A stretch of DNA of 64,000 nucleotides from Stereocaulon alpinum. Taxonomy: Eukaryota > Ascomycota > Lecanoromycetes > Lecanorales > Stereocaulaceae. The notes beneath the pieces are model-generated. The model ran no database searches. It saw nothing but the letters and a program-made list of their open reading frames with translations, and was not told where the DNA came from. A program made the position numbers and the translations under genes. This document shows positions 32,163 to 43,507 of this stretch, piece after piece. The DNA is taken from the NCBI GenBank assembly GCA_018257865.1, contig JAEUBA010000027.1, positions 124,001 through 188,000 of the forward strand. The letters run 5' to 3'. How positions within the stretch are numbered: position 1 is the first letter of the stretch; each line of letters starts with the position of its first letter.

Positions 32163-34846
32163 CTATAGCACCTCCCCCACAATCTTCGCAGCTTCCCTAT
32201 ACGTGCCTATTCACAATTAGCCACAACCCCTGACGCCATGAACAATAGAGAAAGGGTAGAAACATACTAAGCAACTTCTCACACTTCTCCCTCTCAGCCT
32301 TGATCCCATCATCCTCATAAAGCAAATCGCCGAAAAACTCCTCCTTGTAGAGTTCACTGACGAGGCGATTCTGCACCACGTCTTTGGAATGGTTGACGAG
32401 TAAATGCATGACTGCTTTGGGGACTTGGTCGGCTATGGACTCGCGGACGATGTTGAAGTAGGAGGATATGAGGCGGCGGATTAGTTCTGTTTCGAGGGCT
32501 TCGCGCTCTGTGAGTTCGGGGTCGCCTTGGGTTGTGGGCTAGATAAAGTACATAGTTAGTGGTGTGTTTGGAGTATTGATGAGTTGGGAGGAGGGGGATA
32601 GAGATGGGGATGGGGAAGACGTACGAATTGCAAGTCGTAGTCGTTGTAGTCGCGGCTTGTATTCATGTCATATTCATCCTGGCTGAAATGCTGCTGCATC
32701 GGTGAACTTCGCTCATTATGCCTGTTATTCCCTCTCCGTATACTCTGGCTGAAACTCGGTTCTGCGCTGTGGCTGACATGGCGATTCCCTGCTGCTGCTG
32801 CGGCTGCTGTTCCGCCGACTGCGTTCATGCCGCTGGCAGATGGTAGTCCGCCTTCTTTTCCGAAGAAATAGTTTAGGAAGGAGTCGCGCGTGCTTCCTGC
32901 GCCTGAACCGCGGTCGAATCGTGTTGGGGAACCTGAGCGGCCGTTCATATTTGCTGCGAGGCTGTGGTGGCCGTTTTCTGGGCCTCGGCCGACGGCGGGG
33001 GACATGCTTCTGCTTCCTTTTGTTGTGTGGCCTCGGTGGGGAAGGGTGTGAATGCTCTTGACTTCGTCTGCGGCTTCTTCTTCGTCTTCTGGGGTTTCGG
33101 TGCCGTTCATACCGCCTGATAGCTCTTTCACGCGCCGCTGTTCTCGCTTTCTTCGCTCTTCTGCTGCGATTGCCTTCTTTTCTTTTTCTCGTTTGTTTTG
33201 GACGACTGATTCCATTGCTGCTGCTGCGCCAAGGAAGTTGGGATGATTAGTGTTGATGTAGGCGCGTTGGATGGAGATGAGAGATTCTACATAGCTTGAT
33301 GCTGGACCTAGCCGTTCGCGAAGAAGGTCGGACACGACTTCTATAAGCTTCGCTTGTAGGCGTGGGAAGCGGGAGAGTTCGGTGGAGCCGCAAGTATGGC
33401 AAATTTTGATGAGCTCTTCGTATACCAGCTCGACGCACCGCTGGCTGGGTGTTTCAAGCATCTTGATCTGTGGTTTGACAAGGAGATCAAAAGCGAGCTC
33501 AGGGACGAAGAGACTAGGGCGAGGACCGGTTGAGTTGCGGATTGCTGTTCGGATGTCGAGGACTGAAAGATTGGTTGTAGGATCGATCGTTTCCAATGAG
33601 TTGCCGAAGACGGAGTTGAAGATGTAGTATATTCTAGCACCACCGCAAAGTTCCTTTGTGGATATCTCCATTGATGTACCGTCTATTGATGAGATGAAAG
33701 ATGATGCGAAGCGTGTCATCAGCTGTAATATCAGTGACCCACGATGTTCCTTGCCGCTGAATTGCATGTTGCCATAGCTTGCAAGCTCTTGCTGTGTTTG
33801 GCCCATTAGAGTATTCAACCTGGCCTTGATATCTGGTAATCGGTCTCGGATGTGGGCCATAAGGGTATTATTGAGGCTTTTTGCAAGAAATTGAGTTCCA
33901 CATCGATTTGCCATGTTCCGATAAGCAGGGTTGTGCCTAAAGAAGTCTGCCTCATCCTTCAGCGCATCTGCCAGAGACTTGTTCCCTTGTATATCTTGCT
34001 GTGATCGGTTGACGACGCCAATGAAGCCAAGTTTCAAAGGATACACGCGCCCTGAAAGTATATCTAATGCGTTGGTGCCATGGTCCATGAGATCGATTTT
34101 GGTGAGCACTCCTATCGTCCGTCTTCCCATTGGGTCCACATGACGAGCTAGCTTCAGAGCTTCAGAATTGACAATGTCGACATTTGCTGGTGAGACTGCC
34201 AATATTATACTGTTCGGCTTTGCGATGTATTCCGAGATGAGATTTCGGGTCTGCTTCTCGATATCCGAAGGCTGGTCTCCGATGGGCACCTTGGTTAAAC
34301 CAGGTAGGTCGACCAGAGTCAAGCTAAGGACGTGCGGCGAGTAAATTTTGAGGTTTATCGGCTGCCTGTTGATACCCTTGTTGCTCCCTGCTATCCTCGC
34401 TGTCTCATTTTCAATCTCCCTCTTGACCTCTCCGAAATCGCGGAACTTTTGCCCTGGGATGTGATGGAACTCTGCCCATTCTCCTTGCCCGCTAACGCTT
34501 GCTGCGGTATGTGGGATATGTACTTCATCACCGTCAGGCTTGTCACTTCGCTCGCTTGGGACGTTGATGAGTTGGAGGATCAGAGGCCGCCTGGTTACGA
34601 TGCCGCTACCCCGGGGCAGAAAATCCCTCCCAACAATGTTCTCTAAAACTGATGATTTCCCAGACGACTGTGAGCCTACCACGACCTAGCATCAAGTCAA
34701 TAAAGGCTTCTACGCAATGCGCCAAAGAACGAAAGGTGGAAGCCTACAATCTGAGGTAGATCCAGCGAGTCATTGCCAATGGTGTTGAAGACGAGATCCT
34801 GTAATTTGTTGACCACATTAAGGAGCTCCTCCCCAAGAGATGCCAT
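32163..34846 (-). CDS. DNM1: Dynamin-related GTPase Dnm1 (mitochondrial and peroxisomal fission)
   Basis: Large GTPase that constricts mitochondria and peroxisomes. Four exons, 34846-34748, 34685-32625, 32538-32268 and 32206-32163, encode 824 aa. The N-terminus MASLGEELLNVVNKLQDLVF then NTIGNDSLDLPQ is Dnm1-like rather than Vps1-like. G1 is GSQSSGKSS at residues 37-45; G3 is DLPG in LTLVDLPGLTKVPIGDQPSD; G4 is TKID in RRTIGVLTKIDLMDHG. The middle/stalk region runs to about residue 520. A Gly/Ser/Arg-rich insert of about 180 residues follows, then the GTPase effector domain (EALETELIRRLISSYFNIVR) ending with the short last exon TYREAAKIVGEVL. Length and insert match filamentous-fungal Dnm1 and are longer than Vps1 (about 690-700 aa). 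Confidence 0.96.
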
Positions 34847-35312
34847 GTTGATTGCCCTTGTCGACAAGTTGGCACTCGGGGAGTCGGGTTGAGGGGGAAG
34901 AGGTTCGCGTCACGCCCGCTGATCACAGGCTTCTTCACACAAGCTGACCAGATACGAGGTACTCTCTACGCAGCTTTTTTATTGTATGGACAAGCTGATG
35001 TCGTCAAGGATCAAAGGCGAGGGCAAGGACGCTGCTGTATGGCTCGTGTGCAGAAATTGCTCTCCAGGACCAAGTTCAAAGTTCAAGGCCCGCCAAGCAA
35101 ACCCACTGTTTACAGTTTTGTCATATCCGAAAGGAACTTTTCCTCCAAACATGGGTATTTGCAGATGACGTTCTTCTTCCCCCGCATCACTGAAGCCAAA
35201 TATTGCCATGCGTCATGCTTAGCACTATGAGATATAGTCAAGAACATATTCGGACTGAGAGAATTGAACGAAATTCTTGCAAGTGATCGCTAAAGCTGAG
35301 ACTGATAGAGCA
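34847..35312. promoter_or_regulatory. Shared divergent intergenic region, Dnm1/PEBP
   Basis: 466 bp between the starts of DNM1 (minus) and the PEBP-like gene (plus). Holds both promoters. No clear TATA box. Confidence 0.4.
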
Positions 35313-36695
35313 ATGCATTACGTGACTTTCTCCCTCGCATTCCTGCTCTTTGCTGGTTTACAGCAGCTATGCGGTGCCTTTTCGCCCTGGGCCCATGCCC
35401 CTCAAGCGCCTTTTTATGATGGTATAACAAGCACGAGCAAAGGCACTCGCGAGGTGTATGCCACCTGACTGGCTTGACATTAAGGACTGCTGATTATCGC
35501 TAGGCTCAAGGAAGCCGGCGTCATCCCCGATGGTAAGCCTCTCTTAATGAAAATGTGCCCCAAGTCTGTCCAGGTCTAGTGTAGCTGTATCTTAGAACAC
35601 CTCAAGCTTTCAATATCTCGTCGGCCATCTTTAAAGGAGTTTTAGATCAAATCATCGCTGAAGAAAGCTCGAAGCCTTGATCAAAGACGCTTGTCTTTGC
35701 AGAAAACCTGCATTGTAGCGAAATTCGTTCTGTCCTTGTTAATCACTTGCCTCATCTCGATAAAAATTCTCTCCTGTTATCCTGCACAGCATCAACTTCT
35801 ACGGACTTCTGCTGGCCATGTTTACTGACACTTCTGGTTTCCAGTCCTCGACGACTTCGAACCATCGGTCTCCGTTACACTTGCTTATCCTAACAAGCAC
35901 AAGTCTGTGGATCTAGGCAATAGATTGAAGCCCAAAGCTGTCAAATCACAACCGGTCTTCACCATCCATGCTTCGGGGATTGCCCCAACTCGGACTATCA
36001 AAGACAATGCTACATACGTTTTAGTGCTTACTGACCCCGATGCCACCTCTCGTGCCAAACCTGTAAAGGCCCAGATGTGCCGTAAGTTACTTCTGCTCCT
36101 ACTGACTGTACTCTTTGCGTGCTTCAAATTGAGCTAGGAGTTATCTTTTGGAAGTTCTTACTCCCGAGATAACCCGCACATGCATGCTCAGCTCGTCTTC
36201 GGACATTCATTTGGAGATTCTGACGTGGTGAAACACTAGACTGGATCGCTACGAACATCACGGCGGAAGATGTTGATAAAGACTCATTGAGCGCACTTAC
36301 GTCGCTATCATCATTGGAGATAAAGATAGGTTCTGGAGGTAGCGGTATCCAAGAACTGATGCCTTACTTCCCTCCAGCGCCACCGCCAAAGACGGGGTAC
36401 CACCGCTACGTCTTTGTTTTGCTCGCACCCGCGGCCAATGATGAGCCGTCTGGACATTTGGAAAAACCAAATGACAGGCCGCATTGGGGATACGGGAAAG
36501 TTGGAGCAGGTGTAAGAGAGTGGGCAGCGGAAAATGACCTGATTGCTGTTGGTGAGACCCCTTACCGCTGCTTTTTCGCCCTCGACATCCCCAAATCCTC
36601 CAGCGTCTAACGCCATGGAGCAGTAGGGGATTTCAGACTAACAATGATTTTTTATAGGAGCCAACTTCTTCTATTCGCGGAATAAGAAACAGTAG
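35313..36695 (+). CDS. Secreted phosphatidylethanolamine-binding-protein (PEBP) family protein
   Basis: PEBP-fold ligand-binding protein, related to carboxypeptidase Y inhibitor Tfs1. Five exons, 35313-35421, 35485-35532, 35845-36081, 36240-36551 and 36658-36695, give 247 aa. A signal peptide is seen in the first 22 residues (MHYVTFSLAFLLFAGLQQLC). PEBP marks follow in order: KEAGVIPDVLDDFEPSVSV, the anion-site DPDATSR in YVLVLTDPDATSR, the CHW following the third intron, PPPKTGYHRYVFVLL, and a C-terminal ANFFYSRNKKQ. The first intron (62 nt, CTTGAC branch and AAG acceptor) was chosen because the alternative donor at GTGTAT gives the wrong frame. The second intron is 312 nt, long for this genome. 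The protein is likely extracellular or vacuolar; the ligand is unknown. Confidence 0.87.
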
Positions 36696-37371
36696 ATATC
36701 CGGGTCTTGAGAGACAGGCTGTATGTTGATCTGCGAAGAAATCTGTGCAGTCTTGACATTAAGATTGCTGTTTTGTGCTGGCACGGCAGGAGCTTGTACC
36801 TTAGCACATGACAACGAACCCATGCATCCATGGGATCTCGTTAATCATTCCCATATATCCTTACATATCAATAAATGATATTGACTGGTGATATCCCATG
36901 AAATAGGTAACCTTGGCGGGCGCGGCGGACCAGCAACAACCCAGACGGGCCAGATCATCGCGCCCGAGGCCCGCCACTAAATATCGCCGAAGCGCTTGTA
37001 GATACGTACCTTAGTCTGTTGACATCAACAAACTCTCTTTCATACTCTTTTCCCTAGAAGACATTGTCATGTTATTATTACTCATACCAGACATCGTTGG
37101 ATCCTGCTCGGTTTGCGTAAACTCAGCCTCAACTTTACTCTTGGCGTTTTGGATCAGGCGGTGAAACGACACGTGCACACATCGCGTGCCCCAGAAGTCA
37201 GTAGCTGGAAGATCGTTCTCTAGACTATGTCAAGATCGAGCAGGAAGCCTTGACCAAGTCCTACAATTACTTCAGGCTCTCATTCTTAAGCAAATTAGAC
37301 ATCTAGAGTACATCACGTACAAGGCGCTCTGGTAAAAACGGAGGATTCAAGCCAAGGCTGGGCGATACAAT
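36696..37371. other. Intergenic, no supported gene
   Basis: 3' region of the PEBP gene and promoter of the DUF2235 gene. A GC-rich patch at about 36920-36980 stands out from its A/T-rich neighbours; nothing else recognised. Confidence 0.45.
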
Positions 37372-39622
37372 ATGACCCAACGCAGTATGAAGAGGCTGAT
37401 CGTGTGCTGTGATGGTACGCGTACACATAAGCATACATGAACACCTCAACATATGCCCACATACATATATATCTCGAAGTATCACTGACCAGAATGTCGT
37501 CCCAGGAACATGGTTGGACGCTACTGGAAGTTTCCAAAATCATATGCTGCCAATACCCAGCAACGTCACACGTATATCGCAGGCTATAAAACCATTGAGC
37601 TCCGATGGAATCGAGCAAGTAACATATTATCAGGTATACGCTACCCGATGGATAAGGCTGCACCAAAGTGCCGATCAGGCTTACCCCTTCGGAAAGCCTT
37701 TATGAGACTGACACAACAACCTTTCTAGGCAGGCATAGGCTCGAGCGGCACTCCATTCAGTCGACTTGTTGGTGGAGCTACAGCCGAAGGACTGAGTGAG
37801 AATATCAGAAGCGCATATGCATTTATCGCGAACAAGTCAGTAATATTGATCCATGACTTCGCTCCTACCTTTTTGACAATCTCAACCTAGCTACATGCCC
37901 GGGGATGAGATATTTCTCTTTGGCTTCTCCCGCGGTGGTAAGCATATTGAATGGCCAAGAATCCTTGATACGCTAGGCTAATATGTCCATCAAGCCTTTA
38001 CCGTTCGGTCGATTGCTGGTCTAATCGACGGAGTTGGCCTATTGACAAAGACTGGGCTGAATTACCTTGCTGAGGTCTTCAAGGACTTCGAGAATCGCGA
38101 CAATCCGCAGTACAGACCCAAATATCCTAATACACCCTTTCCGGACAAGACGACCCCTCGGGATCCAAATTACAAGATAGAGCTTGAAAGCGTGGGTAGC
38201 TCTGTTGGGTGTTTCTAAGATCAGTGACTTATCTGAATTAGCGCCACCTGTCAAGACTTGATATTCCCATTAAGGCGATAGGGGTCTGGGACACCGTTGG
38301 TGAGACATCGTCTCCTTCGTTCCGATGGCAGTGCTGGTCCTGATACGCAGTGTTCTAGGGTCTCTAGGGATTCCTCGGGTCGAATGGCTGGAAAAACTTC
38401 GACTGCAGACTAAATCCACGAAAGAATATCTGTTCTATGATACCAGTCTCAACAATCACATAGAGAACGCTTTTCAGGCGTTGGCGTTGGTAAGGGTCCC
38501 TGAGCGGTCCAAGAATAGGCTTAGGCTAATAAGGACACTTGTGTGATAGGATGAACATAGGGCTGCATTCTCGCCGGCCGTATGGGAGAAGAAACGCGGA
38601 GTCACGACTGTATGAAAGACAAAAGACACTCCAAGCCAGAGGAAGAATTTGCTGACTGATCAAGAACCTGAGACAAGTCTGGTTCCCAGGTGTTCACCAG
38701 AACATTGGTGGTGGTAAGTAGAATAATTAGAGGAGTAGTGTTGGGTTTCCTGCTGACGTTCTACCCTGGAAAGGCTATGCCGATCAAGGGCTAGCAAATA
38801 TTACATTAGCTTGGATGATGTCTCAAGTACAACCGTTTATTGATTTTGACGTGGATTATATCCTCGATCAATATGATCAAACAGAAGAGCATTATAAAGA
38901 GACAGACCAGAAAGTGAGGCCATGGAGCTTTGGTGCGCTTTCCCTGTCGAGAACTTAAGTCGCCGAGATTAACAATATGATAGGCAAAATTTACAGGTCT
39001 ATGATAGGAGTTTATGTGCTTGGTGGAAAGACCACTAGGACGCCAGGCGGCTACTACAGAGTCGACCCGGACACCGGCCGTCAAATTCCCAAAATGCTTC
39101 GAGAAACGAACGAGTATATACACCCATCAGCCAGATCGAGAATCAGACTCGAAGGACCAGGTACAGAAGATGAGGGTATATACGAATGTCCAGCTCTCGA
39201 CCCTTACAAATTAAGAAAATTAGACGAGACCGGCGATAAGCGGGCTACTTTCATTTGGACACCTCGGTCGCGCCAAAAGAAGTCAACCTTACATGAATTG
39301 CCAGAGAGTCCGCTTTGGGAGATAGGTGAGCCTTCTCAGCCATGACTTCCGTACGCATCGTAACAGTGAACCAGAAAAGGAACTTCTCCGTGAGAGTCCC
39401 AAGATGTCCGACTATGTTCTGGGAGGAGTGAAGCCTGAACGAGGTCATCTCGAACAAAGTTTGGAACGTCGATAACATCTCCGCAAGACTACGAAACTTC
39501 CGGCTGAGCAACCCACAGAATTACCTTTGGCAGCTCCAGCCATAGAGAAACTGTTCCGCAATCAGACCTCAGAGAAGAAGCCAACGAGGGTTTCTTGCAA
39601 GATGCTGGGCTTCGGAGATTAG
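37372..39622 (+). CDS. DUF2235 / Tle1-like alpha/beta hydrolase (13 exons)
   Basis: Serine-hydrolase-fold protein of the family shared with bacterial type VI Tle1 phospholipase effectors. Exons: 37372-37414, 37506-37633, 37729-37835, 37891-37937, 37995-38191, 38242-38299, 38359-38489, 38550-38609, 38665-38713, 38774-38932, 38984-39325, 39375-39427, 39488-39622, giving 502 aa with all junctions in frame. It starts MTQRSMKRLIVCCDGTWLDA; the nucleophile elbow GFSRGA is at residues 104-109 (predicted Ser106), and KAIGVWDTVGSLGIP, VWFPGVHQNIGGGYADQGLA and RPWSFGKIYRSMIGVYVLGG follow, all standard for DUF2235. The VWDTVG and GVHQNIGGGY blocks supply the presumed Asp and His of the triad. The last intron (60 nt, GTGAAG donor) is less certain; without it the protein ends at 39475. 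Substrate unknown; lipase or esterase activity is inferred. No signal peptide. Very high intron density for this window. Confidence 0.85.
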
Positions 39623-39795
39623 GAGACCCCCAGATCGTTTTGAGAACCGTACGACAGCCGAAGCCTTAACAAGGTGTTTCGGTAAGTGGGCAGACCCTGA
39701 AATATGACGTCGATGTCCGCAGTATCACCAGCAGTTCGCTCTAACAGGAGGACAGAGCTCCATTCCAGAGCTATTATTATCGATCAACCTTTGCC

Positions 39796-41521
39796 ATGCC
39801 TGAATTAGCCCCATCCTACATTATTGTTGGTGCAGGGGTTTTCGGGGCCTCCACTGCCTTATATCTGTCCAGGCAGAAGCCAAGCCCAACGATCATCTTG
39901 GTAGACAGGTTTCCATACCCTTGCCCCATCGCTGCATCACACGATATCAATAAGATAGTGCGCTCAGACTATGGAGATATCTTCTACTGTAAATTGGGGC
40001 TAAAGGCGCTTGAAAGATGGCGAAACGATCCTTTGTTCGAAATGTGGTATCACCAAAGTGGCCTATTGAAGGCCACAGATCACAATGCAGATCTAGTTGA
40101 CAAGACCTTGGACAATTATAAGGAACTAGGAGTCGATGTCGGAGCTGAGTTGTTTAGGCCAGCCGAGTTGAAGACCCGGTTCAAAGGACTCTATTCTGAA
40201 ACGGACTTGACTGACGTGGAAAACATCCTCTGGAACCCGTCTTCAGGTTGGGCAGAAGCCGCGACTGCGTTGAAATACACCCTTGACGCTGTCACGCAAA
40301 ACGGTGTCCATTACATTACCGCTGATGTTACGACTCTAATCATGAAAGATGGAGCTTGCACGGGGGTCCGAACCGAAGATGGCAGAACGTTCACGGCAAA
40401 GAAGATTATCCTGTGCACGGGAGCTTACACAGCGAAACTCATAGCGGACAGTGCTCCTACGCAACCAGAGTTGCAAGTAAGTGGTTTTCTAGGTCATTGC
40501 CCCTAGATGCGTCAATTTACGGCTTGTGAGACGTGTCTTTTGACACTTGTTGTGCTCAAAGACAACCACTCCTGCCCCATGATCTGCTCCCGAGACTTGT
40601 CTTTTAGAAAGAGCTCAGCTCCCAGCCAGCCTCTTCTGCTCCACTTTCAGCTCAAATCCCTTCCTATCAAAGATTATGCTGATTCACAAATCCACAGGTC
40701 GGAAACAGAATCACTGCCTGTGGCGTCTGCGAAGCAGCTGTAAACCTCAACGTAGAGCAAGTAGAGAAGTTCAAAGACGCTCCTGCATTCGTACTCGATG
40801 CAAACAAGACCCAAGGCGAGACAATGCCACCAACGCCAAAGAATCAACTTAAATTCATCCGTGACATGCCTTTCAAGCATACGGTTGACCACCCCGCCTC
40901 CGGCCAACGCATCTCCGTACCATTCACGAACAAAGAGAGAAGTCAGTGGACCACGCCGGAGAAAATGCCAACAAGTATCAAAAAAGAGATCGCCACTGTC
41001 ATGGACGGTATATACGGCAAGCAAGTTGAGGGGTTGAAAGTCGACGATATACGCTTTTGCTGGTGATTACCCACCGTCTTCTGACGACTCTTGCTCTATA
41101 GTACTAATCTATGCCTCAGGGATGGGATCACCCCCGACAACAACTGGTAAACTCCCCTCACCCACCTCTCCAACCACCCCCCATTCAAGCCCACTAACCC
41201 CCACAGGTTCATAACCCCCCACCCCCGCTGCCAAAACCTCAACATAGCAACCGCAGGCTCCTTCCACGTAAGCCCCCTCCCCAGCCCTTTACCCGCCCTT
41301 TCCCTTGCCTTCTCCAACCCCATACTAAAATCTCACTAACTTACTTGCTCACCTCACAGGGCTGGAAATTCCTCCCCATCATCGGCGAATACGTAGTGCA
41401 GATGCTTAAAGGCGAATTGGGCGAAGAGGAGAGGAAGAGGTGGGAGTGGGATCGCAGTTTTGAGGGCGTGCCGAAGAATGTGCTTTTGCCTGAGAGGGAG
41501 GTGGGGGATTTGGAGGATTAA
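39796..41521 (+). CDS. FAD-dependent amino-acid oxidase, fructosyl-amino-acid/saccharopine oxidase type
   Basis: Flavoenzyme of the DAO/monomeric sarcosine oxidase superfamily, oxidising a secondary-amine substrate. Five exons, 39796-40476, 40698-41062, 41120-41146, 41207-41267 and 41360-41521, give 431 aa, the usual size. A Rossmann dinucleotide motif V-G12-A-G14-V-F-G17 sits at the N-terminus, followed by ASHDINKIVRSDYGD and LFEMWYHQSGLL, as in fungal fructosyl-amino-acid (amadoriase) and saccharopine oxidases. KKIILCTGAYTAKL is the second FAD-binding segment. Near the C-terminus RFCW (Cys348) precedes GITPDNNWFITPHP and ATAGSFHGWKFLPIIG; in this family a Cys at that place carries the covalent FAD. 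The first intron is 221 nt, and the third exon is 27 nt. Exact substrate cannot be assigned. The last three residues do not form a clear SKL-type peroxisomal signal. It starts 173 nt after the DUF2235 gene, same strand. Confidence 0.88.
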
Positions 41522-41881
41522 AGGGGAGAGATTGTATTTGTGGTAACGCGTTTCTTTTGGAATATCTTGGGGTATCATCGCAGCTTTTGGCAAATTGTTT
41601 GGGTTCAGAGCCTGTTCATCGTTTGTGTTTATGTATGTCATGAGATGTTAATGGCTTTTGTACTTTGCTAATTTCCTTGAGTTGGATAGCTTATAGTTGG
41701 GCGTAGTCATTGAATTTCTTCATGAGGTTAATATAGCTCATAAATTGAGATCAAGCCAACCTAACACGCAAGCTCATGGTATCCTTTTTATGGTTTCAGA
41801 CCGATCATCGCCATGCCTGCACTCCATGCAATCGCTCAAGCGCCATCCATGCAACATCCCAACAATCCCAACCCCAAAGCC
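41522..41881. other. Convergent 3' intergenic region
   Basis: 360 bp between the ends of the FAD oxidase (plus) and CSN4 (minus) genes. Nothing recognised. Confidence 0.5.
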
Positions 41882-43150
41882 TCACGCCGCAACCACAAAT
41901 TCCGGATACTGACTCTGCAACAAACTAGCCACACGTTCCACCTCCTCCGCAATCCCCTTAACCTTCTCATCCCATTTCCTCACCTCCCTCCCAACAACCT
42001 TATCCCCCCTCCCCTTCCCCCCAACCTCAACCCTCTCCCCACTCCCCTCGACCCCATCGAAGAAAATAACACCATCAATCTGATCAATATGCCCCGCCAA
42101 CCGGCCTTGTTCAAGCATAGTAGCAGCATACTGTTCCGCTTTCTCAGCATCGAGATCGAGTAGGAGGCCAAGTTCGTTGACACCAATATTATTATAAAGC
42201 CTAGAAGCAGAGAGAAGGTTATGTTCCACGACAGCTTTCGCAAGGACTGTACTCCCGTCCGCCGTCTTCGCCAACTGATGCGGTTTCAGCCCTTCTTTGA
42301 ATTTCTCCACTTCACTTTTACTCAACAGCCTATCCAGAAACATCTTCTCCAATATCCCAAACTCAGCAACCTGCCCCGCTCTCTCATCTTTATATAATTT
42401 CGCCAACGCCCTCGAGCGTTGGGGCCCAGCAGGCGCTAAAACAGCACACGTGAACGCCGCAGAAAGACAATGCAGGCGTTCTTCTTCCGCGATTGTCGGT
42501 GCGAAACTGACGCTATGGAAGACAGAGGAGGCGTCTAGGAAGCGGCGGCGGGCGTCTAGGATGCGGGCTTGGGAGAGCTGAAAGGTGAGATTTAGTTCTG
42601 GGTCGTCGACTTTGTAGAGGAGGTTTTTGGCGCGGTTGAGGTAGCTTTCTGCGCTGGTGGTGTCGTCGTCTTCGAGGTAGAGTCTACAGATTCGCATCCA
42701 GATACGGACTTTGGCGTCGTCTGAGATTTTCCGCTGGGAGGACTCGAGTTGGATGCCTGAGAGGATTTTTGCGGCTTCGATGAAGTCGTCTTGGGCGGTG
42801 TAGGCGTCTGCTATTATCTCGCGGATGGCGGCGTCTTGTTCTTCGAAGGAGACGACGCGCGGTTGGAGGGTTTCCAAGGCATGCGTGCCTACTTGTATTT
42901 TGGCTTCGGGGTCTTGGAGGGCGGAGATGGCTTCGACGGCTGAGGCTAGGAGGGGGCGGGCGGATACTATGCCGATTGAGTCGGGGGAGAGGATGGAGTC
43001 TATGAAGGCGGTGAGGTTCGGGGCGGGGGTGGATGAGGAGGTTATTCGGGAGAGGAGGGCGCGGTAGGCGTTGGGGCGGTCTGAGGTTGGGGAGCTTTCG
43101 AGCTTGGAGAGGGCAGTGGTTATGTCTGGGGATGCCTGTGAGGCTGCCAT
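41882..43150 (-). CDS. csnD: COP9 signalosome subunit 4
   Basis: PCI-domain subunit of the COP9 signalosome, which removes Nedd8 from cullin-RING ligases; orthologue of Aspergillus CsnD/CSN4. Single exon, 422 aa. The N-terminal two thirds are TPR-like helical repeats (RARPLLASAV-type, EEQDAAIREIIADAYTAQDD, KVRIWMRICRLYLEDDDTTS, AESYLNRAKNLLYKVDDPEL). The PCI core contains RLHCLSAAFTCAVLAPAGPQ, RSRALAKLYKDERA and GLKPHQLAKTADGSTVLAKA, ending in the winged-helix AASRLYNNIG-like block and GRLAGHIDQIDGVIFFDGVE. A charged C-terminal coil follows. All are typical of CSN4. The coding strand is strikingly pyrimidine-rich in the N-terminal third, giving open but meaningless frames on the plus strand. 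Confidence 0.93.
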   Translation of the reverse strand: MAASQASPDITTALSKLESSPTSDRPNAYRALLSRITSSSTPAPNLTAFIDSILSPDSIGIVSARPLLASAVEAISALQDPEAKIQVGTHALETLQPRVVSFEEQDAAIREIIADAYTAQDDFIEAAKILSGIQLESSQRKISDDAKVRIWMRICRLYLEDDDTTSAESYLNRAKNLLYKVDDPELNLTFQLSQARILDARRRFLDASSVFHSVSFAPTIAEEERLHCLSAAFTCAVLAPAGPQRSRALAKLYKDERAGQVAEFGILEKMFLDRLLSKSEVEKFKEGLKPHQLAKTADGSTVLAKAVVEHNLLSASRLYNNIGVNELGLLLDLDAEKAEQYAATMLEQGRLAGHIDQIDGVIFFDGVEGSGERVEVGGKGRGDKVVGREVRKWDEKVKGIAEEVERVASLLQSQYPEFVVAA

Positions 43151-43507
43151 GGTGGGGGTTGCTGTCTCTGGGATGATGGCTTGATGGTTTTACGTCCCTT
43201 TGGGAACAGTGGGATTTATTCACGGGTAGTTGAAGAAGTGCCGTGTTCGGGTTCGAAACTGTGGTGTGTAGGAGAAGTGTTGAGGTACTTTGTCTACACT
43301 AGGATCGACAAGGTGAGAATTGTATTTGATAAGGCTGAAGACCATGCATAGGAATACCAATTGTCTTGCTACACTCGCTCGCTAGAGTGAGATCTGCCAC
43401 CTAGAGTAAGACTTTGATATGCATAGTATTACTTGAAGCCGTATGGGGACCTCTAAAGCGTGGTGAAAGATTTTGTGGTTGGGACAAGATACAATACAGA
43501 GCTCTAT
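43151..43507. other. Intergenic between CSN4 start and ATP4 end
   Basis: 357 bp, CSN4 promoter plus ATP4 3' region. A GGTTCGAAA word near 43250 resembles a tRNA B box, but no pairing arms or A box accompany it. Confidence 0.45.

Noticed and set aside
32163..34846. Assignment as Vps1 instead of Dnm1
   Set aside because: The N-terminus, the 824-aa length and the long Gly/Ser-rich insert before the effector domain match filamentous-fungal Dnm1; Vps1 is shorter and lacks that insert.
43240..43262. GGTTCGAAA resembling a tRNA B box (also a similar word on the minus strand near 11838-11850)
   Set aside because: No T-stem pairing, no A box and no acceptor stem at the expected distances.
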